Source: Halochromatium glycolicum
GTDB lineage: Bacteria; Pseudomonadota; Gammaproteobacteria; Chromatiales; Chromatiaceae
Length of the DNA stretch: 64,000 nucleotides
Direction: 5' to 3'
Assembly: GCF_016584085.1 (NCBI RefSeq)
Contig: NZ_NRSJ01000017.1
Location: 17,872 to 81,871 of the forward strand
The notes below the pieces were generated by a model. It worked only from the letters and a program-made list of their open reading frames with translations. It searched no databases and was not told the DNA's origin. A program made the position numbers and the translations under genes. Position 1 is the first letter of the stretch, and every line of letters begins with the position of its first letter. Shown here one piece after another: positions 26,127 to 34,661 of the stretch.

Positions 26127-29100
26127 TTATGCCCCGACTCTCAGCTGTGATTCTTGATAGATGACCTTGCGACCTCGCGTCTCCATCGGCTTCTTGCGTA
26201 TCAGGACGACGCAGTCGCGTTCGGATGGACTCGTGCCCTGATAATTCAGCCAGTAGGTCCAGTTGGCGTAACCTCCGACCATCGTCGCCGGATTCATCAT
26301 GATCCGCGTCGTGGCGTTATTGTTACCGCCGCGAAGGTCGCTCGCGCCCCGCTCTCGGGCGAGCGACGAAAACGGAACGTTCACATGCCGCTCGGTCTGG
26401 TGATAGACGATCGACATATCCCTCGGCACCGTGTGGCTCACCACCGCTCGAGCGACCTGGATGCCGTTCTCGTTAAAGACTTCGACCCAATCGTTATCCT
26501 TCACATTGATGTCGCGGGCGTCATCATCATTGATCCAGACCGTTGGTCCGCCACGGAACATGTTCATCATCTGCCAGGAGTCGTGGAACATGCTGTGGAT
26601 GCCCCATTTCTGGTGTGGCGTGATGAAGCGGAACAGCTTCGCACCCTTCATCTCGATATCCTTTGGCGCGACATCACCGATCGACACCATATCGACCGGA
26701 GGCTTATAGACCGGGAAGTCTTCACCCAAGTCGCGGAACATCCGGTGGTCGTAATAGATCTCCTGCCGTCCGGTCAGTGTGTGGAAGGGCTTGAGCGCCT
26801 CGATGTTCAATGTCCATGGCGAATAGGTGCGGCCCTTGGTCTCGATGGCCGACCAGTGCGGAGACGTGAGTGCGCGTCGCGGCTGTGAGATCAGGTCCGG
26901 ATAGTGATACGCAATCTCTCGCTCGTGCTCGACGATATTCGCAAGCGGCACACCGCAGCGCTCCTCGAGCTTCTTGAACATCTGATACGAGAGCTCGCCA
27001 TCACTCTCCGGAGAGATACGCAGAATGACCTCACAGACCTTCGCGGCGGTTTCCATGTTAGGTCGGTCATCCTTCTCGCCGACGAGATAGCTCTCCTTCA
27101 TCTGTTCATAGGCTTCGGCGAGGTCGCCCTTGATGCCCTTTGCACCATAACCACTTGGCCGCGTGACCTCGGGACCGAGCGTCGTGTACATGTCGTGAAT
27201 CTTGGTATAGTCGCGCGTCACGACATTGACGTTAGGAAAGGTCTTGCCTGGAATCGGTTCGCTCTCACCGACCGCCCAATCACGCAGCTCACCCATCGGC
27301 TGCGCCATCTCGTCAGGTGTATCGGTGTTCAGTGCCGTCATCACCAGATCTTCTACCGGGTCAGGCAGGTGAACCTTGGCTAGTTGGCTAATCTTCTCTG
27401 CAACTAGACCGAATGCCTCCCAGTCATGCTTGGTCTCGTAGGCAGGATCGTGTGCCGGCGTGAACGGATGCAGGAATGAATGGAGGTCCGTGCAGGTCAG
27501 ATCGAACTTCTCGTACCAGTGCGCCGTTGGCAGGACGATGTCCGAGTAGTTCGCAGACGAGTCCATCCGCAGGTTCACGTTGTAGATCAGGTCCAATTTG
27601 CCGAGTGGTGCATCGTCCGTCCAGTTGATCTCATTGACCAGTTCCTTGGCTCTCGTCTCGCCACCGAGCACATTGTTATGGGTGCCGAGCATGTGTTTCA
27701 GATTCAGCTCATGCCCGCGCATGCTCGTGCCGATCAGATTGCCACGATAGATCCACAATACCTTCGGATGGTTCTTCGGGGCATCGACGTTCGGCAATGC
27801 GAATTTCAGCTTTCCATCTTTGAACTGCTTCGCGACCCAGTTGCGGACATCCCCTATCTCTTTGCAACCGGCCTTGCGCGCCTCTTGAATCACATCCAAC
27901 GGATTGCGCTCATCGAACTGCGGGAAGAATGGCAGCCAACCGTTACGCACGGCCACCGCATTCATGTCGGCCGCGTGGTTCGCTTTACTCGGCATCTCTT
28001 TCGCACGTGGCGCCCATAGCGGGTCGAGACTCATACCATCGTAGCGCCACTGATCCGTGTGGAAATAGAAATAGGAGGTCGAATTCTGTTGGCGCCCGAC
28101 GTTGCCCCAGTCCACCGCATTGCCAATCGTGCCAATCGCCGCGACGTTACGGATCTTCTCAGTGCCGACATAGTGCGCGAAACCCCCGCCGTTGCGACCC
28201 TGACAACCCGTCAGAATGCCCATGACGGCCTCTGAACGATAGGTCAGCGAGCCACCGTGATACCAATGCAGAATCCCCGAGCCAGTGATAAAGAGGCACT
28301 TGCCCTTGGTCTTTTCAGCGGTATCCGCCCATTCTCTCGCGACGCGGATGGCGAGATTACGATCGACCCCGGTCTCCTGCTCCTGCCAGGCCGGTGTGTA
28401 GGCTTGCGAGGCGTCATCGTAATCCTTTGGATAGCCAGGTCCGGACAGGCCGCGGTTGACACCGAAATGGGACAACAGCAGGTCATAGGCCGTTGCGACG
28501 CGCGCTTCACGGCCGTCGGCCAGCTTTAAGACACGAGTTGGTACGCCACGTAGACTGCGTTTCGCCTTTTCGCCGCGGATTGCCGTGGTACCGAATTCAA
28601 CGTTGAAGGTGTTGGTAAAGTCGGCGTACTCGACGAGCACCTCCTCGTACTCGCCGTCCATTAGCGTCAACAATGGCTCGAACGGCTGCGAGGTGACGGC
28701 ATCCTCGTTCTTGAGGTTCCACCGCCCGGTCTTTTGCTCTTCCCAGCGGAATCCAAGAGACCCACCCGGGAGCCGGATCTCTCCGGACTTGTCGAAGCAC
28801 GGCATCTTCCACTCGCCAAGCTCTTCATCCTTGTAGGCGCTCAGATCGCTTGCCCTCAAGAAGCGGCCGCTCGAGTAGTGGTCACCTTCTTTGTCGAGCA
28901 TGACAAGAAACGGAAGATTCGTGAACTGACCGACGTAATCGTGGAAATATTCAGCCCGTCGGTTGGCGTGAAACTCCTGTAGAATGACATGGATGCACGA
29001 GAGGATGAATGCTGTGTCAGTCCCCGGGCGAACTGGGAGCCAAAGGTCGGCAAACTTCGTGACATCCGAGTAGTCGGGCGAGAGATTGACCAGCTTGCCG

Positions 29101-29918
29101 CCGTTATATTTGTGCTCAGAGGCAAAATGGGCGTCGGCCGTGCGGGTCATGGGCAGATTTGAGCCCATGACGATCCAGTAAGCACTCTGATACCAGTCGG
29201 CCGACTCATGGACGTCGGTCTGGTCGCCCCAGATCATTGGCATGATGTGGGGTAGATCGTGGTACCACTCGTAGAAGCTCAGCATCGTTCCGCCGAGCAG
29301 ATTCGAGAGGCGATGGCCTGACAGGAAGCTGACCATGCTCATCGCCGGGATTGGCGAAAAGGACGCGAGATGGTCCGCGCCGTACTCCTTGATGGTATAG
29401 ACCTTCGACGCAGCAATGATCTCAGTCGCTTCGTCCCAGCTCGTGCGTCGCCACCCGGCCTTGCCGCGTGCGTTGCGATAGGCTCGCGAACGCTCGGGGT
29501 TTTCAACGATCGCAGCCCAGGCGGCAACCGGGTCCTTGCCGGCGCCACGCTCGGTTCGCCAGTAATCGAGCAGCACGCCGCGGACATAGGGATACTTCGG
29601 CCGCACCGGACTATAGGGGTACCAGGAGGACGAGATCCCACGTTGGCAACCACGAGGCTCGTAATTGGGTGTCTCATCATTGATCTGCGGCCAGTCCGTT
29701 TTTTGCAGCTCCCAGGTGATCATTCCGTTCTTGACGAAGACCTCCCAGGAACAGGAGCCAGAACAGTTGACGCTATGACTGGTCCGGACGGATTTATCGT
29801 ATTGCCAGCGGCGACGATAAAAATCTTCCCATTGCCGGGGCTCATCAAGCTCACGAAACCAGCGGGTCGCGCCGTTGCCGTCACCCTTGCCGTTGCCTTT
29901 ACCGTTGCTGTTGCTCAT
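26127..29918 (-). CDS. narG: Nitrate reductase alpha (catalytic, Mo-bisMGD) subunit NarG
   Basis: The 1,263-residue catalytic subunit has the FS0 cluster motif with a His ligand (HSVNCSGSCSW, with the last Cys in EPRGCQRG). The Mo-site region includes TDVHESADWYQSAYW with the aspartates expected to ligate Mo. The C-terminal molydop-binding region ends at the usual place. There is no twin-arginine signal, so the active site faces the cytoplasm. The first 20 residues are a Gly/Asn/Lys repeat (NGKGNGKGDGNG). It starts in a TGATG overlap with the DUF59 gene, forming a five-gene operon DUF59-narGHJI. It could work as nitrate reductase or, as in phototrophic nitrite oxidisers of the Thiocapsa type, as nitrite oxidoreductase. 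Confidence 0.93.
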   Translation of the reverse strand: MSNSNGKGNGKGDGNGATRWFRELDEPRQWEDFYRRRWQYDKSVRTSHSVNCSGSCSWEVFVKNGMITWELQKTDWPQINDETPNYEPRGCQRGISSSWYPYSPVRPKYPYVRGVLLDYWRTERGAGKDPVAAWAAIVENPERSRAYRNARGKAGWRRTSWDEATEIIAASKVYTIKEYGADHLASFSPIPAMSMVSFLSGHRLSNLLGGTMLSFYEWYHDLPHIMPMIWGDQTDVHESADWYQSAYWIVMGSNLPMTRTADAHFASEHKYNGGKLVNLSPDYSDVTKFADLWLPVRPGTDTAFILSCIHVILQEFHANRRAEYFHDYVGQFTNLPFLVMLDKEGDHYSSGRFLRASDLSAYKDEELGEWKMPCFDKSGEIRLPGGSLGFRWEEQKTGRWNLKNEDAVTSQPFEPLLTLMDGEYEEVLVEYADFTNTFNVEFGTTAIRGEKAKRSLRGVPTRVLKLADGREARVATAYDLLLSHFGVNRGLSGPGYPKDYDDASQAYTPAWQEQETGVDRNLAIRVAREWADTAEKTKGKCLFITGSGILHWYHGGSLTYRSEAVMGILTGCQGRNGGGFAHYVGTEKIRNVAAIGTIGNAVDWGNVGRQQNSTSYFYFHTDQWRYDGMSLDPLWAPRAKEMPSKANHAADMNAVAVRNGWLPFFPQFDERNPLDVIQEARKAGCKEIGDVRNWVAKQFKDGKLKFALPNVDAPKNHPKVLWIYRGNLIGTSMRGHELNLKHMLGTHNNVLGGETRAKELVNEINWTDDAPLGKLDLIYNVNLRMDSSANYSDIVLPTAHWYEKFDLTCTDLHSFLHPFTPAHDPAYETKHDWEAFGLVAEKISQLAKVHLPDPVEDLVMTALNTDTPDEMAQPMGELRDWAVGESEPIPGKTFPNVNVVTRDYTKIHDMYTTLGPEVTRPSGYGAKGIKGDLAEAYEQMKESYLVGEKDDRPNMETAAKVCEVILRISPESDGELSYQMFKKLEERCGVPLANIVEHEREIAYHYPDLISQPRRALTSPHWSAIETKGRTYSPWTLNIEALKPFHTLTGRQEIYYDHRMFRDLGEDFPVYKPPVDMVSIGDVAPKDIEMKGAKLFRFITPHQKWGIHSMFHDSWQMMNMFRGGPTVWINDDDARDINVKDNDWVEVFNENGIQVARAVVSHTVPRDMSIVYHQTERHVNVPFSSLARERGASDLRGGNNNATTRIMMNPATMVGGYANWTYWLNYQGTSPSERDCVVLIRKKPMETRGRKVIYQESQLRVGA

Positions 29919-30781
29919 CAGTCTGCTGCCTCTTGGGTTGCCGTATCGTCCGTTGTGTCGCTCCGGCCACGATAAGCGAGAGCAAAGGCCTCAACGAACG
30001 GACGGAAGTCTCGGACGGTGCCATAGATCGCGACCACCGCGTCCCGATCTCGATCGAAGACGAGGTTGACCGCCTCGGAACGGCCAATGGGATGCGGAAC
30101 GGCGTTGTTGTCGTGGTCGACCCAGTCTTCTTTCATCGCTTGCATCGACACATAGAGGAGATTCTCCGCGCGATGGGCTTGCCACCAGACGCGGTAGTCC
30201 CAGTCGCCGAGCTTGATCTCCTGCTGAAAGGTCTGCGCGGCTGGGTCATGTGGGTCGATGTCCCATTGCAGGACCGGCATCGCGATCGTGTAGCCGAACT
30301 GTTCACGGGGTCCTGATAACGGCTCGGGCCCGCCGGGCCCATAGCCTGCAGCCGAGGCGATATCCGGGCGACCGAGTGCAATGGCGAGGAGATCAGCGTC
30401 GGGAACCTGTCCTTCTTCAAGGAACTCCGCCTGCAATGGCGTCATCGGACGATTGGGTATCGCGCTCGAGCTCGCGGCTGCATCGCGCAGTTCGCTTTCA
30501 AGCTCTTTGGCGCTGCGAAGCGGAACGTCATGAACGAAGGGGGCGATACGTCGTATCTTGATGTCGGAATAGTTTGCGCGGTGCAGGACATCACGTATCT
30601 CGCGCTCCATTACCGCGACCTTATGCTCGTCACGCGAGTCCGGCTTGAAGTCGATCTCGACCGTTTTGCCGAGCGCGATGATGTCGCCGACGAATCCGGA
30701 TGCGACGATATCTCGCGTAAAGCCCGGATACGACACGTCGCGCAAGAGCTCGCGCACCTGTTGAGCATCCGCATTCTGCAT
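29918..30781 (-). CDS. MIP18/DUF59-domain protein leading the nar operon
   Basis: The 287-residue protein is a paralogue of the one at 6445-7308, with the same length and order. The DUF59 domain (QVRELLRDVSYPGFTRDIVASGFV ... VAVMEREIRDVL) is followed by a variable linker and the conserved C-terminal domain (MPVLQWDIDPHDPAAQTFQ, ENLLYVSMQA, GRSEAVNLVFDRDRDAV, YGTVRDFRPFVEAF). Its stop codon overlaps the narG start by one base, so it is translationally coupled to the nitrate reductase. DUF59 proteins aid Fe-S cluster delivery, so a role in loading the NarGH clusters is a reasonable inference. The C-terminal domain is uncharacterised as far as I know. Confidence 0.82.
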   Translation of the reverse strand: MQNADAQQVRELLRDVSYPGFTRDIVASGFVGDIIALGKTVEIDFKPDSRDEHKVAVMEREIRDVLHRANYSDIKIRRIAPFVHDVPLRSAKELESELRDAAASSSAIPNRPMTPLQAEFLEEGQVPDADLLAIALGRPDIASAAGYGPGGPEPLSGPREQFGYTIAMPVLQWDIDPHDPAAQTFQQEIKLGDWDYRVWWQAHRAENLLYVSMQAMKEDWVDHDNNAVPHPIGRSEAVNLVFDRDRDAVVAIYGTVRDFRPFVEAFALAYRGRSDTTDDTATQEAAD

Positions 30782-31442
30782 AATCTGCGCCCCCCAATCG
30801 TGAGTGTTCGGACGACGCGCGTCGGCGGTTTTGAAACGCGGTTCATCCGGGCTCGGTCGCGATCATCGTCCTTTGTGCGAGGGGCAAAAGATGTGCCAAC
30901 GGGCTCGACGGCCCCCACTAGCGGGCGCTGTAGGCCACCTCCACCGAATGCTCCGTGGTGGCTAGACTCGGGGGGACGGCGTGCGTCTGTTGGCGAATAT
31001 CAAGGCAAACGAGGGGCTAGCGTTTGGCGCCGGGGCCGCCGAAGCGCGCGTTGATTGTGCGCGGAGAACGGATTGCCCGCGCCGCGGTGAGGCTCGGTCG
31101 ACAATGGCACCGGCCGCCGGTTGCGACAGTTTGTCCAAGCGGGCGCGCTGGGGTGGGCTAAGCTGTCGCACTGACTGGGAAGCGGGCGCGTGGGTACTGC
31201 GCCTGATTGGAACCGCTTGATTGGAACCGCTTGCGAGCTACCGGCGGGCTGCGCGAACAACAGCCCGCTCGTGCCTGTGCCCAGGGCCGCTTGACGTCGC
31301 TCGCCCTTTGCCCTCAACTCTCCCCTTCAAGATGCTGTTGCATCGCCGGCGAGTCGATACAGGCGGTCAGCGCACTGAGCGACAACGACCAAAACAACGA
31401 CCAAAAAGGCCCAACGACAAAGCGTTGCGAGAGGAGATTGAT
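30782..31442. other. Divergent intergenic region, nar operon / FKBP gene
   Basis: No gene is supported in these 661 bases, which separate the start of the nar operon (minus) from the FKBP gene (plus). I searched for an FNR-type TTGAT-N4-ATCAA box and did not see one. Two tandem copies of TGATTGGAACCGCT lie at 31204-31231. Open frames on both strands are GC artefacts. Confidence 0.55.
31204..31231 (+). repeat. Two tandem copies of TGATTGGAACCGCT
   Basis: A perfect 14-bp unit is repeated head to tail in the leader of the FKBP gene, about 210 bases before its start codon. It is one of several short perfect tandem repeats in the window. Confidence 0.85.
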
Positions 31443-31868
31443 ATGACAGCGAAGATTGGCGACAGGGTGAAGGTGCACTATACCGGCACTCTGGTCGATG
31501 GGACCGAGTTCGACACGTCGCGCGAGCGCGAGCCGCTGGAGTTCACCCTGGGCGACGAAACGATGCTGCCCGATTTCGAGGCTGCGGTGATCGGTATGGT
31601 CGAGGGAGAGCGAAAGACCATTACCATCCCCTGCGAAGGAGCGTATGGCGAGCAGGACGCCAGTCTTAACCTGGACGTCCCGCGCGACGCATTACCAACG
31701 GATGTCGAGTTGTCAGTCGGGACCGTGTTGCAAGCGACCGGACCGGAGGGGCAGTCGGCGAGCTTCAGGGTGGTCAGCGTCGAGGAAGATCAGGTCGCGA
31801 TGGACGGCAACCACCCGCTCGCCGGTCTCGACTTGACATTTCAGTTGGAGCTGGTCGAGATCGCCTGA
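31443..31868 (+). CDS. FKBP-type peptidyl-prolyl isomerase, SlyD-like
   Basis: The 141-residue protein has the split FKBP domain (VKVHYTGTLVDGTEFDTS at the start and GMVEGERKTITIPCEGAYGE) with an inserted flap of the SlyD type (LNLDVPRDALPTDVEL), then DGNHPLAGLDLTFQLELVEI. The His/Cys-rich metal-binding tail of E. coli SlyD is absent. It catalyses proline isomerisation and has chaperone activity. I chose ATG 31443 with AGAGGAG upstream; the longer frame from 31221 runs through the tandem repeat. Confidence 0.9.
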   Translation: MTAKIGDRVKVHYTGTLVDGTEFDTSREREPLEFTLGDETMLPDFEAAVIGMVEGERKTITIPCEGAYGEQDASLNLDVPRDALPTDVELSVGTVLQATGPEGQSASFRVVSVEEDQVAMDGNHPLAGLDLTFQLELVEIA

Positions 31869-31977
31869 TCGACCAGGACGACGGTCGATCAAGCACCGCT
31901 AACCGTCATGGCACGGCGCCAACCCGAGAATTTCGCGTGATTCACGGTAACCATCGTTCACGTCAAATGCTCAGATT

Positions 31978-32057
31978 AAGAAGCCCTATCAAAACAGCCG
32001 GTTGAGTCGCGCAACCTCCTGATCTATCTGGCTACAGCGGGCGTTCTGTTAGGGCTT
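31978..32057 (-). repeat. Dispersed palindromic repeat, copy C (subfamily 1, inverted)
   Basis: Read on the minus strand it is nearly identical to copy E: AAGCCCTAACAGAACGCC at the left, core GTAGCCAGATAGATCAGG, and TGTTTTGATAGGGCTTCTT at the right. It stands in tandem with copy D, both in the same orientation, between the FKBP gene and the next minus-strand gene. Confidence 0.8.
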
Positions 32058-32059
32058 AT

Positions 32060-32142
32060 AGGAGGCCCTATCATAATGCCCGGCGAGCCAGCACAAGCTA
32101 CTGATTTGCTAGGCCGTAGCGGGCATTCTGTTAGGGCATTTT
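32060..32142 (-). repeat. Dispersed palindromic repeat, copy D (subfamily 2, inverted)
   Basis: Read on the minus strand it matches copy B in its core (ACGGCCTAGCAAATCAG and AGCTTGTGC) and shares the common ends (GCCCTAACAGAATGCCC and ATGATAGGGCC). The two subfamilies thus stand side by side here, separated by two bases from copy C. Confidence 0.8.
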
Positions 32143-32179
32143 GAATGCTGCATCAGTTGTTTGCATCCAAAAAGTCGCC

Positions 32180-32587
32180 TCAGATCATCATGACGCCGTC
32201 ACGCAGTCGCATCGTGACCACCTGCTCTTGTCGATCCAGGATCAGATAACGCGACAGGTCTTGGCCATTCTGCACGTCACTCACCATCTTGTTGAGATGG
32301 GCCTGCGCTTGCTCGCTGCTCGGCGCGTGTCCGCGCTCGCCATCCAGGCTGGCGATCAATATCAGATCCCAGTCCTGGGTGATCTCATCTGCTTCCGCGA
32401 CCAGGGCGGCAAAGCTCTCGATCTCGGAAGGTAGCTTATCGTTGCAGATCACGGGGCTGATCGTACCCGTCCGCTGCGACGACCCATTGGTGCTCTCGGA
32501 GTCCGTTTTGGCCAATACCAGAAGCAGCCTTTGCGGTTCATCCTGCATCGCGGCCATATCGAGCAAGTCTTGAAAATTTCTCAGCAT
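32180..32587 (-). CDS. Conserved protein of the family annotated 'ribonucleotide reductase subunit alpha'
   Basis: The 135-residue soluble protein opens MLRNFQDLLDMAAMQDEPQRLLLVLAK and contains EADEITQDWDLILIASL, a Ser/Glu loop (APSSEQAQAHLNKMV) and a C-terminal LSRYLILDRQEQVV. I recognise this pattern as a small conserved family found in many gammaproteobacteria and labelled ribonucleotide reductase subunit alpha in databases. It is far too short to be the enzyme and has no catalytic residues of it. The function is unknown. It stands alone next to the repeat pair C/D. Confidence 0.7.
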   Translation of the reverse strand: MLRNFQDLLDMAAMQDEPQRLLLVLAKTDSESTNGSSQRTGTISPVICNDKLPSEIESFAALVAEADEITQDWDLILIASLDGERGHAPSSEQAQAHLNKMVSDVQNGQDLSRYLILDRQEQVVTMRLRDGVMMI

Positions 32588-32953
32588 CGCAGGTGCACCT
32601 CACACTATCGATTTCGCGAATGAACGGCGCGTATGCGGAGAGTCGGGGTTGCTCGTTCCTTTCCAAGCAGTCACCAGACCCGGGGCCGACGAAGGGATAC
32701 CCCATCTTTTAGAGATCCAGCATGATGCCGCCCCCGCCAAAAACCCTGCCACAAGTGCATGGGTCGCCGCCCTCAGCTGACAAGGCCGCCGACGAGTATA
32801 TCGGAGATACCGATATCAAAGTCAAATAAATTCCGTTTGCGTGAATTTAATATCAGCACTAGCTTATGCAGAAGAGGCGGCGCGACCGCTCAGATCGACC
32901 GAGCAGGCCCCATGCCTACGACAGCATGATGGCTGACACGAGGAGAGCAGAAG
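32588..32953. other. Gene-free divergent interval
   Basis: These 366 bases lie between two divergently oriented genes (minus-strand gene starting at 32587, plus-strand gene starting at 32954) and presumably hold both promoters. An AT-rich stretch around 32800-32870 is the best promoter candidate. No coding sequence, repeat or clear operator was seen. Confidence 0.55.
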
Positions 32954-33595
32954 ATGATCGCAGTGAAGGTTTCGATGAAGGCGACTAATGAGCCATTGAA
33001 GCGTACCCCGGTGGTGCTGCAGCTCGATGCCGACGGGAGTCAGACGCCACCGGTGTTGACCGATCGCGCCGGCGTCGCCCGCTTCGACCTGCCGCCGACC
33101 AGCGGCCGCATCCTGGTCTCTGGACTGCAGCGCTACGATGGGCGCCTCGATGGCGAGATCCCGATCGAGCTCTGGTCGATCACCCAATCGGAGCTGGACT
33201 CCAAAGGTGGCCCCGGTGAGCTGCCCAGCGGCCGCAACGCCTATCCGGGCATGACCACCCACTGGCTGCCGGTTGGCAATCAGCGCGTCGAGGTCGACAG
33301 CGAGGGCTATCTGGTCGACCCGCAGGACTGGTCTGAGGACTTCGCACGCGCGCTCGCGGACGCGGAAGGCCTAACGCTCACCGCAGAGCACTGGGAGCTG
33401 ATTCGGTGGCTGCGCACGCACTACGCCCGCCACGGCGCCCAGGCATCGGTGCGCGACATGATCGCGCATTTCCGGCGCGTCTGGGATCGAGAGCGCGGCA
33501 GCAACCGCTACCTGCACCAGTTGTTCCCGCGCGGCGGCCCGCAGAAACAGGGCAATCGCCTCGCCGGATTGCTACGCACAAAGGGGGAGCACTGA
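32954..33595 (+). CDS. DsrC/TusE-like protein with N-terminal extension, lacking terminal cysteines
   Basis: Residues 1 to about 108 form an all-beta extension (PVVLQLDADGSQTPPVLTDRAGVARFDLP, resembling an Ig or carboxypeptidase-regulatory-like sandwich). Residues 111-213 are a DsrC/TusE domain (VEVDSEGYLVDPQDWSEDFA ... LTLTAEHWELIRWLRTHYA ... LHQLFPRGGPQKQGNRLAGL). DsrC and TusE end with a penultimate Cys, and DsrC has a second one, used to carry sulfur. Here the C-terminus reads LLRTKGEH, with no Cys anywhere in the protein. It therefore cannot be a sulfur carrier and may be a regulatory DsrC relative. A strong AGGAGAG precedes ATG 32954. Confidence 0.82.
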   Translation: MIAVKVSMKATNEPLKRTPVVLQLDADGSQTPPVLTDRAGVARFDLPPTSGRILVSGLQRYDGRLDGEIPIELWSITQSELDSKGGPGELPSGRNAYPGMTTHWLPVGNQRVEVDSEGYLVDPQDWSEDFARALADAEGLTLTAEHWELIRWLRTHYARHGAQASVRDMIAHFRRVWDRERGSNRYLHQLFPRGGPQKQGNRLAGLLRTKGEH

Positions 33596-33600
33596 GGTAG

Positions 33601-33702
33601 TTGAGCGAGGAGCTCGAGCTGACCGATGAGGATGTGCTCAATGCCATGCAACACATCCCAGGCTACCTTGATATTAGCACCGGCGGCTTCCGCGCCATCT
33701 AA
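33601..33702 (+). pseudogene. Truncated HIPGYLDIS module (remnant of a CBS-protein N-terminus)
   Basis: From TTG 33601 a 33-codon frame encodes LSEELELTDEDVLNAMQHIP followed by GYLDISTGGFRAI and a stop. It matches residues 21-48 of the CBS protein at 15892 (LTEEDVIDAMRHIPGYLDIS...) almost residue for residue and then ends early. It starts five bases after the DsrC-like gene, with GAGGTAG just upstream, and the separate CBS protein gene follows 234 bases later. It reads as the broken front end of a former longer gene, though a genuine 33-residue peptide cannot be excluded. Confidence 0.6.
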
Positions 33703-33936
33703 TCGCCTCGCCTGCGTACTTCGGGCGATCGTGATCGCTTCCGGTTGTTTTCGGGACTCGCTGGTCACGATGACGGAATGGCTGGTCAGGTTACGCCGGA
33801 ATACGCGGTCAAGCTCAACCAGAAAAAGTGTTTTCTGGCAGGGGTTGCTGCAGCATGAGCACTCAAGGTGCATCATGACTTTCGCAACGTTACACTAGCG
33901 CTGTCGATTCCCAGCACAACGAGAAGAGGCTTTCCT

Positions 33937-34344
33937 ATGCAAGTCAGAGAATATATGTCAAAGCCCGTTTACCAAGTATCCGAGCAGACAAGCCTAAAAG
34001 AGGCGGTGCCCCTGCTCGGCAAGCACCACATACGCCATTTGCCGGTCACCAACGGCTCCAGGCTCGTAGGGATGGTGACGGATCGGGACATCCGTCGAGC
34101 CCAACCCGGGCTGCTGTTGGGTCTCGGACGGGAGGATTACGAGCAGGTGCTCCTGAGCACCCCGGTCTCCCGCATCATGACCAGAGAGCCGGTGACGGTG
34201 ACAGAGGACACGCCGCTGATCGATGCGGTGCGTTTGATAGTGGAGAAGAGATTCGGAAGCCTGCCGGTGGTGAAAGGTGATGAGCTGGTCGGGATCTTCA
34301 CCGAGATCGACGCGCTAAAACTCCTGCTGGAAAAACTGGAATAG
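33937..34344 (+). CDS. CBS-pair domain protein
   Basis: The 135-residue protein is essentially two CBS motifs: residues 1-60 (MQVREYMSKPVYQV ... HLPVTNGSRLVGMVTDRDI) and 78-135 (VSRIMTREPVTVTEDTPLID ... LPVVKGDELVGIFTEIDALK). Such stand-alone pairs bind AMP/ATP-type ligands and usually regulate a partner. ATG 33937 is preceded by AGAGG. It follows the DsrC-like gene and the truncated HIPGYLDIS module on the same strand. Confidence 0.88.
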   Translation: MQVREYMSKPVYQVSEQTSLKEAVPLLGKHHIRHLPVTNGSRLVGMVTDRDIRRAQPGLLLGLGREDYEQVLLSTPVSRIMTREPVTVTEDTPLIDAVRLIVEKRFGSLPVVKGDELVGIFTEIDALKLLLEKLE

Positions 34345-34661
34345 CCAGCGGCTCTCCGCGCGCCTAACAGCAATCGCTGCCTTCACCCCCAGTCGCGTCC
34401 TCCACCAGCTTGGTGACGTCCTAGTCCGTCCCTCTCGTCTCTCGCTGGTGGCGCACCGCGTCCTTGCTGCTAGCGAAGGCGCCCGCTTCCCCGAGCGGGA
34501 CCTTGCCGGTCTTTTTCAGCGTCAAGAACACAGCGCTATTCGGCTGGCTTGGAGGGACTAGTGCGGGCGTACGAATCGGACAGCTGAACTCCTGCCGTAG
34601 CAGCGCTAGGCACGGTGAGTGCGGCGAGTAGCGTGATCCGTTATTTTCATACCATTCCCCA
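34345..34661. other. Gene-free interval between convergent genes
   Basis: These 317 bases separate the 3' ends of the CBS gene (plus) and the SCO gene (minus). I see no supported gene, repeat or clear terminator. Base composition drops in GC towards the SCO gene, marking the left edge of the nitrogen-oxide island. Confidence 0.5.

Noticed and set aside
26127..29918. Firm naming of the narG product as nitrite oxidoreductase NxrA
   Set aside because: NarG and cytoplasmic-type NxrA share architecture; without a phylogeny the direction of catalysis cannot be told, so the neutral name is kept.
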